DNA of 64,000 bases from Heliopora coerulea. Lineage: Eukaryota; Cnidaria; Anthozoa; Scleralcyonacea; Helioporidae. Position 1 is the stretch's first letter. Every line of letters starts with the position of its first letter. The stretch is from NCBI GenBank assembly GCA_030142905.1, contig JASJOG010000047.1, forward strand, positions 391,001 to 455,000. Direction: 5' to 3'. Shown piece after piece: positions 1 to 12,226 of this stretch. The translations under genes and the position numbers were made by a program. The notes beneath the pieces are model-generated. The model was not told the DNA's origin. It did not search any database and worked only from the letters and a program-made list of their open reading frames with translations.

Positions 1-1669
1 TCTAAAAGATGATCTTGGACAACGTTACAAAGCTTCTGCGTCAGTAAATAAGAAATACAAATATAACTAATAATTTTTACTATCTGTTTGAGCATTAGGT
101 TTAATAAACAGAAACTAGAGCGATGAATACGAGCTTATTACCGCTGCCAAGATCGGTTTGTGTGTTTCACAGGTAGCTACTCATAAGCCACCATTTTATG
201 GGGAAAATAGCTTCACAATGGTACAATTACATTTTAGTTGTATTGCTAATTGTTTGTAAGTTTCTTTGCTTATTACATTGTCTTTCATGAGACTTCGAAG
301 AAAGTTCAAAAGTTGATTTTCTCGACCCAGTGTCAGCTTCAGTGGATCGGTGTCGTGTCAACCAGAATGGTGCCATTTCCCTGGCTCTGTTTCATAGGAA
401 TGATGTTCGTGCAAAACCTTTGAGCATTTGTTTGAGTGTGTTAACAGTAGGTTGGTGCAGTAATGCTATTATGGCGAGAGAAAGCAATGTTTCTTAGTTT
501 AGTTGTAAGCAGTGATCATCTCTTCTTTTTGACTGACGATGAAGCAGTCCAAAAGGTGGAAAAAAGTCACAATAGGTATTTTGAGGTTAAAAGAAATGAA
601 ACCTTCAAGTAAAACATTCTTTTCTTCAGATGAGATAGCTCGGCTAGAGAAATTACAGATGACGTAGTCGGAATTTTTGATCATTTTAGCGGCGAAATAA
701 CAGAGGCGACTTATCGTCATATGTAGAAGGCTTATACTGTATGTCCCATCTTACTTTTGTCTTTTCACTCGCATTGGCTAATCAGATAATCATTTACATT
801 TGAATTGGAATGTAGCTGCTGTCACCTATTGTAATTTAATCCACTCTGAAGATATTGCATGTAGCAACGAAACGTAAAATTATTTTAAAAAGTTACTATT
901 GTCTTCATTTAATCATGGTCTTCCAATTAAAAATTCTGAGCTATGCTTTAATATTCTCACTAAGGCCATTTTGTCCGTCAGGAAAATCATCGTTTTTGTC
1001 ATATTTTGGCCAATACTTAAGCAATACATATTCATACCAGGGGACCACTTACACTGAGAAATCACGTGGTCTAAACCCATAGTAAAATAGCAGATATGAC
1101 AATGGTGAACCTTGAAAACACATGCAGGGTGATAATATGTAAAATTTTGAAGTTTTGATTTTGAAATATTACATTAGCTTTAAGAGGTGGGTCAAATTTG
1201 TTAGTAGTCACGTAACCAAAATGAATTTCTTTACCAACAGGGAAACTAATTTTTAATACCGACTTTTGCATTTAAACTACAAGAAGAAGGTAAATAGTCA
1301 TTTAACTTTATTCATGCAAAGTTCTCTTTCGAATGATGAATGTTTAGCAAGGTTAAATTACGTTTTATTTTGGTCGCCATATTGAACGATATCGCCATAA
1401 TTTTATCATGCTAAATGTTTATTAATTCATCTAAAACTTGGCCTTGAGCATTATCAGAACCACACTTTACCTGTTCTCGGTGGTGTTAGAGCAGATCTTC
1501 CTTTTGAAGGAAATCGTTTACATGGTTCATAAAATCCTTCCTGGCCAGGTGATTATATACAATGTCACCTTTTTCGTTAGGCTTATGCAAATTCTGAAAA
1601 TCCAAACTCCGAACTTTCACTTTAAAACTTACCATGCAAGCTTTCATTAGGTTATTATTTGGTACCTAT

Positions 1670-1732
1670 TGCTGAGGGGATTGAACTCACGTGATTTCTT
1701 AGCGCACAAGACCAATCGAACCACTACACATT
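1670..1732 (-). repeat. tRNA-derived SINE-like remnant
   Basis: On the minus strand an A-box-like TAGTGGTTCGATTGG is followed about 35 nt later by a B-box-like GAGTTCAATCCCC. This resembles a degenerate tRNA head. No full cloverleaf or acceptor stem can be drawn, so a SINE remnant is likelier than a tRNA gene. Confidence 0.3.
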
Positions 1733-2011
1733 TGTAACTTTTGCAATCCATTCAGAGACTATTTACACGATACTATTGTCGTATGTGATTGTTCATTCTG
1801 AAGTATCCGATTAACTCATTGGAGTCTTTATGGACGTATTGCTACATTAGTGAACGAAGCAAAAGCAGGAATTGTGCCTTTGAGACAATATTACATATCC
1901 CAGGCTGAATAATCCTATACAACAGTAGTATTGGTTAACTTTTTATAACTTGACTCCTCGTCGTGTAAAACCTAGTCTAGTTGCTACTCTATTTCAGAAC
2001 ACCTTTCTTTC

Positions 2012-2090
2012 CTGACGAATGGCCTTTGCTGGAAACGTTGATGTTCTTAGAGATCAGTTACGGCAGTTATCAACCTTTTAAATTCTTACC
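2012..2090 (+). repeat. Penelope terminal-repeat-like fragment with hammerhead-like core
   Basis: CTGACGA at 2012-2018 is followed by a short GGCC-containing helix and GAAAC at 2032-2036, the order seen in hammerhead-type motifs of Penelope-like element terminal repeats. The downstream GATCAGTTACGGCAGTT matches the layout of the copy near 44347-44440, so this is a dispersed repeat and not a chance motif. No cleavage-site helix can be completed. Confidence 0.35.
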
Positions 2091-2574
2091 TTAGACAATC
2101 ATCACGTCGGTTTAAAATTGACTTATTGAAGGTACTGTATAACCACGATGCACTTTCATGAATCGAAATGGCAGGCATTCGTAACAAAGATAGAATATTA
2201 GAATTCTTCCTAGGTAGTGTAAGGGACGGGTAAAAAGCCGAAAGGCTGAAAATCCTAAAGTTTCAAGGGATGGCCTTTTTTACATAGAGTTTATAATGTC
2301 AGCTTTCCCAGTCTCGGTACCGCATTAGCGCGTGTCAGCGGCCATCAGAGTGACGGGCTGAATTCAAGTCTGACACAGAAAAATATTTTATGAAAATCAG
2401 AGGATTCCATTATCGTCTGAGGATGAGTTTAAATATCTCATGTTTGATGAGATATGAAATTCAGCAAAATCCAACCTTTTCTTTCACTTTTTCTTCAATT
2501 AATTTTATTGCAACCTACCCACAAGAATTATCAAAAAACTAAGACAAATTGTTATGCTTTTATCTCTTCGACAG

Positions 2575-2654
2575 TTCCAGACCTCTCTGAAGAAACGGTT
2601 AAACGAGTTCCGTTGAAGAGCTTTGGTTGACTACATGGAAGTTGAAAAGTCGGA
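2575..2654 (+). CDS. Predicted exon 1 of patched-like copy 1 (leader plus start codon)
   Basis: A likely acceptor CTTCGACAG precedes this segment and a strong donor GTAAGT follows. The stretch aligns with 41007-41083, just 5' of copy 2, sharing CCTCTCTGAAGAAAC. ATG at 2635 gives MEVEKS plus two bases, and these join exon 2 in frame. The same frame upstream of this ATG is open except for a TGA at 2614-2616, where copy 2 has GGA. Most of the exon is therefore probably leader, although a lost N-terminal extension is possible. Confidence 0.55.
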
Positions 2655-5600
2655 GTAAGTATCTCCAAGGTTCTTATCTTTATCATGTGCTGGAGTTGAC
2701 AATTGCCTGCTGTACTCCAGACCAATTTCTAAATACATTATACACGCGTAGCCTCAACCTCATTTTTTTGAATTCCATTTAAATTTACTCGTCGTTCAGA
2801 GCTTTTGTAATTTTTCAATAAAATTCTGAAGAATGAATTCGAGGCTATGCATCTATAACGATATTTTAAAATTGATCTATAAAATGATATTTCTAGAAGT
2901 TGTTACTATGTAACTCGTTGGGCCACGTGATGGGTGTTGTGGTTAAGCTGGTGGAATGTTAGACTGCCTTTCGTGGGTAACAGTTTGGAATTTTAGCAAT
3001 TTTGTTGATTCGTTTATTCATTTATTAGTTTACTCATTTATTTAGTTTTTTTTTTTTTGTTTGTTTAATTTTTCCGTTGTGATACAACAATAAAAGTATG
3101 AATGAACGAAGTAGTGCGAAACTAAAATATTTGACGATGTGACTGTTTGTAATATCAGTGTTGTAAAATTGCTCTTCTTAAAGTAACTAGTTCCAATTCA
3201 AATTCCAGTCACCAACTTCATAACGTAATTAATTCCAACGACATAAACACTCATCTTCGACAGTCTTTTTGCATTACTTGTTAAAAGTTGTTTCTTTTAA
3301 ATATGTAATGCAGATCATCTGTAAACATTAAAAAAGCCTTAACTCTAAAACTAGTGTAGAGGATATAGTTCACACTTGTAATTGTAAAGCTGGCGTCACC
3401 CAAGATACGAAAATGGTACAAAGAATGTAAATTAAAGATCAGTGAAATCACTTTAAATACATGGGGATATTTAGTTACAACCAAATGTCGTGTTTACTTT
3501 TGTTAATTGAAAGGAATTTAAATTGTTCCCTTTGCAAAAAGAACACGTTAATTGGTTTTATAACTGATTTAATACAATTTTATAATACAAACAATAATAT
3601 AAATCTTTACAATCCTATAATAGTGACACGTTACAGTAGTAACAAGTATCTACTGCACTTGCCATAGCTCAAATATTGGACATTTCCATCAAGAAACGTT
3701 ACGCAAGGACGGGAGAGCGAAATTACGAGTGGGGGGGGGGGGGGGCTTGAGATAAAAATACAACATTTTGTGTGCTTCTCTGGGAAATTGCACAACAAGT
3801 GTTTTAAAGCGTAGTTGTTTCAACATTACATTTGGAAAAAAGTGGGGGGGCTACAGCCCCTGCAGCCCCCCAGGCTCCGCCGTCCCTGTTACATATGTCG
3901 AATCTTTGTCGAATCAAATGTTGTTTCATTTCTATCAAGTGACGTCACAAACGTCACTAAACATAAACTCGAATGCCAAGAGATGTCATTCCCATCCAAC
4001 GTGCACTAAGTACTGTATTCTTTGACTAATGGCTACGAAAGTTGGATTCGTAAAAGTTCAACGGTAAGAACACTAGAAACAACTAAAACGTTTTCTTTAA
4101 AAAAATTATTGTCGCCATTGCAACCCGGGAAAAATCGTTTTGTCCCTTCAACTTTCGTCCAAAAATTTAAAAATTGCCACAGACCTTTGGTGGCACCTCG
4201 TACATAAGCCAACAGAAAAAATATCAACTTATACGGTAAACTATAGGAATAACTGATGCTTTGCGTTTTGTGTGAAATTTTTCCTTGTCTTTCATTTTGT
4301 ATTTTTCAAGTTTTCCCCTCAACGTAAGAAATAACGAAAATAACGAAAGACAATTGTGTAAACGTTTCTGTAAAGACCTTAACATCAAACTAGTATTCTC
4401 TACGTTCAAAAGAAAAACCTTTTTCAGTTTCAAGGACCCGATTCCCACAGCTCTTAAATCATTCGTAGTTTATGAATTTACTTGTGCGGGATGTAATTCC
4501 CGCAACGTTGGTGAAACCTCTCGCCATTTCTCAACGCGCATCAAAGAGCACACCTTAACTGATCGAAATTCTCATGTCTTTAAACACCTCAATAACTCTA
4601 CCAACTGCAAAAACCATTACACACCTAACTGCTTTAAAATTTTAGATTCGGCCAAAACCACTTACACACTCAAATTGAAAGAAGCTATTCACATCCAAAA
4701 TAGAATACCAGAATTAAACACACAAATGCAACATATCAACACCTTCCTCTGCTAGTAATTATCGTCTGATACCTCCTCCGTTAATCCTCACACAACACAC
4801 TGTCATTGTAATTAATCATCTAACATATTGTCATTGTAATTAGTTAATTTATTCATACTATAATTCCTATTTAAAGCCTTACAAACATCACTTTGTAAAC
4901 TGAAGATGGCATAAGTCTTGCCGAAACATGCCTTTAAAAAGTATTCTCGTGTTTTTGAAATTTATAACTGTCCTTTTGTTAACGAGAAGTTTTGGAAGCA
5001 TTATAAAAAAATTAATTATTTTGAAACTGGAGTTAATTCCTTTCTTAGGAGTAATTTTACAGCTCTGTTAATTTTTGGTAGCCATTATATACTAGTCATG
5101 AATCAAGAAATGGAAAAGAATAAACTTGTCAAGCCACGAAGTCTGGTTATAACTGCACATAACAGGTCGAAAGTGTGCAAAAAAAGCATGTAAAACACGG
5201 TGAGATTTGAGAAAACAAAAGAATATGTTCTGACGAGTTTAAAAAAATAGCAAAACTTCCGGAAATTGAGTGAAATGCCAAATAATACAACATGAGCAAT
5301 GGCCGGTTACCTTTATACATCAGGTGAATACACTACCAGAATGCATTTCGAAATCTTGTTCGTAATGTTAATCGGAGCAATTGTCTTTCCATTTGCCTTG
5401 GGAATTCAATACTTGAGTGAAAATGAAAAAACCGCAAGGTATCTTGGTAGTTGTATTCAGCGGACGTAATAACATAAACCGGCTATTAAGTGCGTGTATT
5501 CGTTGGTAGATGGAAAAAAAATCGTCAAACAGAATTTTTTAGACTCCAAAAATCGCAGAATATTTGTACTTCTCTAAGACGTAATTCGATTGTCGAGAGA

Positions 5601-8600
5601 AAGTTAGATAATAAATTGGGGTATTTTTTTTTGGTCGTGCCAATGTTTAATTTCCAACGCCAAAGAAAAAGTGGAAAGACAATTGTTCAGGCTAGCATCA
5701 CAAACGAAACCCCGCAAAGCATTCAAGTAATCTTATTCACCAGACGAATAAATGGAACCAGACATTTTGTCTTTATAGCCATGCACAGACGTCGAGAACT
5801 AAATTTAAGCCGCCGATAAGAAACCGATTTGAGATGGATGAGGTCAATGTAGGAGACAAGTGCGGACTTATTCTAAGTTGTCCGCACTTGTCTCCTACGC
5901 TGATAAGAACTTCTTTTTATAGACTGTAGTAACTTGCGAGTAGTTCTCGGTTTATAGTCAAGATCGAACCCCGAAACAGTACAGTTCATACCACTCTTTT
6001 TCTCTTTTGCAATTAAGCTTATCCTATCAACGCACGTGCAGCTGGTTCGGCATGTCCACCCGCTATTTTGATATTTTCATAGGTTTTCGTTTCCGATGTA
6101 TCTCGCGGAATTTCGGAAACGAAGTTTTAGAAAGAAGGCCACGATTTTATTATTTTTATTAATGCTCATGCAGTGTCGCCCTATGTAAAGTCACTTCAAA
6201 GTTTTAGAAAAAATATTCATATGTCTTGGCTTATGATTCATGGGCTCTAAAGAATTCATTTACGTTTCTCCGGTGGTGTTAGATTTGTATTATTTTACTC
6301 TTGCTAACACCAGACGATTTTCCTCGTCAAGGGGAGAGTTCCCACTGGGAAAGAGTTGATCGCTGCAAATAAAAATACTCTCAGAAGTACTGGTCGACTT
6401 TTCATTTCCTTACTGACTTGATTAAAGACGTATGTAGATATTTCACTTTTATCGTGATAAAACCTGATTACAGTTCATCAAAAATGACAAATGATAAAGG
6501 TATGATATCAGCCTGTCGTTATTGAGTAAACCTTTTCTTTATTTATGTAAATTGCCCGTTTTAGTCTACATCATGTTTCCGTTCTTTATCATTTCAAACC
6601 AAATGCTTTGATGTGCATTTGAATATAATTAAACTTCAAAGAAACAATGCAGAACTCAAGCAACAGCCGTTTTTGTATTTACAGGTGGCGTTTCCGTTCA
6701 ACCAGATATTTTCATCGAAAACAGAGCAAATGAATAGTAAGAAATCGAAAAGGCTTCGTTGAGCATTGAAAACGTAGTCGACATCCTACACCGACATCAC
6801 TAAAAGCACTTTCACGTTCATAAGACACCGTCATTAGCTAGATTCTGAACATCTGTTCCTGAAGCTTATTATTAATTTGTTTATTTGACATGCGAAGATC
6901 TCTCTTGTGATGTTAAATTATTAATCATTTTTGTTGGGATGGAAATTTCTATCAAAACTCAAAGGCGACGTCGTTCAGACCTAAGTGCATAGCACTTGTT
7001 ATTTAAAGGGCATATGAAGCGTAAATTTTGTTATGAACTTTTCCACACTTTCTAGAACTTCAAAACGCGCTATTTTCAATGAACAACTTAGTTTTTAATT
7101 TAACTTTGTTGAAGCGTTCAATTTTGCTCTGAAAGTGCGTATATATTAAAGTGTTCGCGCCCAACTTTCACCAGGGGCCTGGAATGAAGTGATGACGTAG
7201 GAAGATGTACCGTAGGAAGTTTTGCGTATAAAGTATGAACTATAAAGCATAAAGCGTATTCAAAAGCCATCAACTTGCTGTTGTATAAGAAGTGAAATTG
7301 TTTGAGATCATTACTATAGTTTATCCTTGCGATAATGCCTGTAAAAGGAGGCAAGTATTGCGTCGCTGGTTTTGCTAACGCAAAATCTTGCAAAAATTCA
7401 AGTCGTTCGACGGGCATTTCGATGCATTTGTTTCCTCGTGATGCTAAACAACGTGCGGCGTGGACGAAATTTGTGAGAAAGCATAGACCAGGTTGGAATC
7501 CAACAAGTTCTTCTGCACTATGTTCAGCGCATTTTCATGGACATGATTATAATCAACGACTGGATATTGAAGTACCCACTGCGTCTGATCGCTCGCCAAA
7601 TAGTATATCTTGCAAGAGGTATCTAAAGCCTGGAACAGTACCAACAGTCGACAATTATGATATTGCTGCGGTATCTTTTCCGAAAACATCCCAGACAACT
7701 GCTGCTATTAACTCTGACACTCCTCAAATTCCTGCTTGCAAAGTAAAACGTGCAAAGCGACAGCTTCTTCGAGAATTATCTCAATCTAGTGCTAAGCAAC
7801 CAAAGATTCAAGACGAAGAATCGGCGGACCAAGTCGATGAAATGGAAATGGACTCCTCCATAGAGCAAAGTGCAACTGTTCACCTTTCTCGCAACAACCA
7901 ACACAAACCTGTTGAACCTGGAGAGTCAGAGGCACTGTTAAAGTGTAAAAAAAAGCTGAAAACTATTCAACAAAGGTGCTCAAACTACAGAAGGACTATC
8001 AGGTGCCTGCGGCTACAGGTACAAGCAAAGTCATCCTCTTCACATACTCCCATGGTTGATACTCTCCATCAAGAGAATCAAGTGGAGGATGTTGTAAATG
8101 AATTTGATGGCAATCTTGAAGTTGATCAGAACGAGCTTGATGACTTCCTGGCAGAAGCAGATGACATGAGCCAATTAACAACTGATCCTGACTGGGAAAC
8201 TGAATATCAGTCTGGTGCACATGATGAAGAGGATACTGATGGAGAAGATACTGTAAGGTAAAATATACATACCATTGCATTAATTTATTTTATTTTATTT
8301 GTCATTCCTATTGGTCTAATGTATTGTCTTTTATAGGATTAATTCAAGTGCTTTGCCTCAAGATGAGCCAAAATTTATTGTTTTCCTTTCTTGTTTGGTC
8401 TCAATATTTTCAATGTTTTGCTTCAATTGCAAATTGGAGAAACCTGAGATTCTAGTATCAAAATCTGGCACAATGGTCAATATAGAGCAACATTGCAAAA
8501 AATGCAAGCTAGCTGGGGTGCAGCCTTATAAATGGCATAGCCAGCCTTTTGTGTTTGGTCGATTTGCTGCTGGTAATTTGCTATTGAGCTTTGCTATTCT

Positions 8601-11600
8601 TTGTGCTGGTGCAAGTATTAGCAAAATAATGCTCATGTTCTCCCATTTGGGCTTATGCGTGTACTCAGTGCGTTCATTCTATGCACATCAAAGATGGTTG
8701 CTGTTCCCTACTATCATTGGGTTTTGGGAATCAACACGATTGGGACTGATTGAAAAAGCTTGCTTGGCAAAGGAAAGTGTTTGGGCTGGTGATGGTCGAT
8801 TCGACTCAATGGGTCATTCAGCCAAGTATGGTGTATACACCATGATGAATGCTTCACTGGGTAAACTTGTGCACTTTGAATTGCTACAGGTAATCAGCAT
8901 TATCTTCATGTTACATCAACTTTCTTACCGGATCAACCCATTGATAGTCAATGTGTCTGTTTTTAATGGTTTCCCTTTTTTTAATTTTCTGGGGTCTTAA
9001 GCACCTGCTAATTTATGGTATTTTCAGGCTAATGAAACTGGTTCAAGTCAGGCCATGGAACTTGAAGGGGCAAAACGTTCGTTCAAGTTTCTAACCGATT
9101 CAGGAGTGAAAGTGCAAACCTTTATATCTGACAGGCACAGAGGAATAGCAAAGTGGTTAAAAACAGAATACCCATTTGTACATCACTTCTATGACATTTG
9201 GCATGTTGCAAAAAGCATCACAAAAAAGTTAGCTAAGTTGGCTAAGGAGAAAGGATGTGAAGCTGTACAGCACTGGATAAAGCCTATCAAAAACCATTTA
9301 TATTGGTGTGCTTGTTCTACTAAGTCTGGCTATGAACAGCTTATCTTGGCAAAATGGAAGTCGTATGCAAGACACATTGCAAATCTCCATACAAATCATC
9401 CAGATCCATTGTTTGAAAAATGTGTTCATGAAAAACTTCCTAGCAGAAAATGGATAAGAATGGGTGAGTATACTATAAGAGAAGTGAACAATCTCAAAAG
9501 GGGAGGAGTTGTTGGTAAACATATTGTTGTTTGTTAAACATATTTTTGTTTCATATCACAAGCCTATTTCTAGTTATGCAAATTATTTTAGGCACTGAAG
9601 TTTATGATAAAGTTGTTGGCATTTGTGGAAAGTCCCAAGTACTGAATGATGTGAAAAAGCTTTCATCAGAAGTTCAAACCAGCCACCTGGAAGCATTTCA
9701 TTCCACACTTAACCAGTTTCATCCAAAGATGACAGCATATTCTTACACAGGGACATATTGCAGGTATAACTCCTTTAGTATTTGTTTAAAGTATTTTTCT
9801 TGGAACAAATTTTGTATGTTTCTAGGCATATATTGGCAATTGCTCACTTTAATGAGAACATCAAAAGAGAAGCAAAAAAAACAAAAGATGGCAAAATTTA
9901 TTACAGCATACATTATCCAAAATACAAAAATGGTGAAGAATTAGTCCGAACAGTTCCAGTTCCTCCCACCTACAAATATGTAGATGATATAAGAAATTGT
10001 CTGTTCAAAAGCACGAAGGCATCTATGAAACTCAAAATACTTGAGTTTTTAAAACATGTCCCTGCTCCACTTAGCTCACAATTTAGTGATAAGGTGGACC
10101 GCCTTACTGCCATTGCCAATCACGCAAGAAGAAATGAAATGACTGTCCAGCTATACCCCAGTTGTAAGTACAATTTCTCAAGTCTAATACACAGAAATTA
10201 TATTTTGTAACAAAACATAATTTCTATACATTAAACAATAAAGCATAGTGTGTTACTAGCTGAATTTTAATTTATCATATATTCTAGTAAACGAGCAAGA
10301 TGAGCTTCAAGCTGTAGTCACTCGGCCAGAGCCTACAAATGCACAGAGGACACGGCACTGTACCAAGTGCAATCAACCCATGAAAGGTCACAAGCGTGGA
10401 CAATGCTAACCATACAGTGCATTTGTAAATATTGTAAATACTGGTGGTGTGTAACAAAAAAAGTTGGCGTAAATTGCCTCTGGTCTCATTGTTATTGTTG
10501 TCTACGTTTAGGCTCTCTCGTCTGTCGACATGTAACCAGTATGTTCTGTGTCTTTCTGCTTAGGGAACCTAGTTCGAATTGCTGTGTACGCACATGCAGG
10601 AAGCGGTCTTGAGTTGTCAAATCCCATGAATCCAAACACCATAGATATAAACAATCTGTAAGCGATTGCTCGTAGAAAGACATTTTCGTCGCTGCCAAGT
10701 TGCCTGTACTTCCTTCCTTGCCTTGTTTTCAAACCATTTGCTGCAACTCGCAGGACTCGAGGATGTAGTACAACAGCTGTGAAATCAGGATGTTCTGTAA
10801 CGCATTTAACAGGCTCTTCCAGTATTATTTCGGAGTTAAAAACATTTGCATCGCTTATCTCGTGGCAGCACCTGTATTCTCTTGAACAACATAACAAACG
10901 AGTTTCGCAATGGCCACAAAAACACCAATCCTTGACCGCTTGTATTCCTTCGTATCGGTCTTCGATATCATTCAGTAAAAGTCCGTCGATATCAACCTCT
11001 TCTTGATCATCATTTTCGTCAGAACTTTGTGCTAAGGGTTCATGAGCATAAGGCTGGTATGCACCGACTAATGCGTCTTCACTAAACACTTCACCGTTTC
11101 CTTCGTCTGAATCATGGAACGTGCTCAAAGAGGAAGATGACAAATTTTCATTTTCCAAATCAGAATTTTCCATATATTCGCTTGACATTTTTTTGACAAC
11201 TCAGAAAAACCCCAAAAAACTAAAATTAGCGCACAACTTGTTAATCGATGTTAATCAAATAAGTCAAGCATGTGTTATGGAGTACAACTTTCTACGTCAT
11301 CACTTTGACCCAGACTCTTTTTACAAGTTGGGCGCAAACATGGTAAGAAGCAACATTTGGCAGCAAAATTGAACACTTTAACAAAGTTAAATTAAAAAAC
11401 TAAGTTGTTCATTGAAAAGAGCGCGTTTTGATGTTCTAGAAAGGATGGAAAAGTTAAAAACAAAATTTACGCTTCATATGCCCTTTAAACTCTCTTCTGC
11501 TCATCACTTCTTCCAGTTTCCATTTGTGGCACAAGAATTCCTTTTACTTAAACTAAGTATCTCTTTCGAGCATCTTCACATCGTCTGAAATGGATGGTCA

Positions 11601-12183
11601 AAGCGGAAAGCAGAACAGGTTTGTCGTCAAGTACGTTGAGTAGCCAGTCTGACCATGTGTTGAATCTCTCCTTACAGTGAAAATTGATAAGCCCCTAAAG
11701 GCTCAGCAAAGGAAATATTGTCTTTAATTCCTTAGAGTGTCGGACTGAAACGTTATGAGATTGATTGTCTTGGTTTTAGGTTGGAAGAACATGGCCAGTG
11801 TATCATGTTGAAGGAAAGCCTAATTTGGCGTGAGTTAGTTCTATAGGGAAGGCCAAATTATATTATAGCGAAGCAATGCTGTTTGACCCACTTTCTGCCG
11901 ACCTGAACATCATCAAGTGTACTCTCCTTTCCTATAAACGTAAAATTAAATAATCTTTCCTTGAATGAAACTATCATGTTGACAATCTAGAAAAATTTTC
12001 TTATCACCGTTGTAAATATTCTGTAGTTTGTAATTATGCTGCGATGTTTTATTAATGCATTAGTTGGTCTATATATTCTGTATATGCTTTTTACGTTTCC
12101 ACTCCTCTTTATATATCAAGGGCATTTGGAAGTATATTATTTTATCTAGAAAAATGTATAAATTATCGTTGTCAAATAAAGTC

Positions 12184-12226
<43 letters not shown>

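Larger units (their letters stand above)
1..2574. other. 5' flank, no recognisable gene
   Basis: No open frame here has recognisable similarity; those present are short and AT-rich. The stretch holds a tRNA-like SINE remnant near 1670-1732 and a Penelope terminal-repeat-like segment near 2012-2090, listed separately. The promoter and any non-coding first exon of the patched-like gene that follows should lie here, but I cannot point to a TATA box or start site. Confidence 0.5.
4285..4941 (+). mobile_element. Penelope-like element, 3' fragment
   Basis: The fragment carries the C-terminal GIY-YIG endonuclease region of a Penelope-like polyprotein, then a roughly 140-bp untranslated stretch, then a terminal-repeat segment with a hammerhead-like motif. 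This is the expected order at the 3' end of such elements. The reverse-transcriptase part is missing, so the copy is 5'-truncated. A further 250 bp upstream (from about 4010) may belong to it but is too decayed to read. Confidence 0.65.
2655..6980 (+). other. Intron 1 of patched-like copy 1, 5' part
   Basis: No host exon is recognisable here. Besides the separately listed Penelope fragment and hairpin, it contains a small inverted repeat (about 2746-2856, ends GCGTAGCCTC / GAGGCTATGC), a run of about 16 G at 3731, and a hAT-like terminus on the minus strand ending near 3891 (CAGGGACGGCGGAGC). The open frame at 5490-5819 has no recognisable domain and I do not call it a gene. Confidence 0.45.
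7007..11484 (+). mobile_element. Complete Kolobok-type DNA transposon
   Basis: The 4478-bp element is flanked by TTAA on both sides (7003-7006 and 11485-11488), the target duplication typical of Kolobok. It has imperfect terminal inverted repeats of about 130 bp beginning AGGGCATATGAAGC. Inside are a spliced THAP-domain transposase gene on the + strand and a converging single-exon gene on the minus strand with a P2X7-tail-like domain. Both reading frames are open and all splice sites are canonical, so the copy is young and may be autonomous. It sits in intron 1 of the patched-like gene, in the same orientation as that gene. Confidence 0.85.

Noticed and set aside
1670..1732. tRNA gene on the minus strand
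   Set aside because: Only box-like similarity; no cloverleaf can be folded.
5490..5819. 109-residue open frame
   Set aside because: No recognisable domain, biased basic composition, and no matching splice context.
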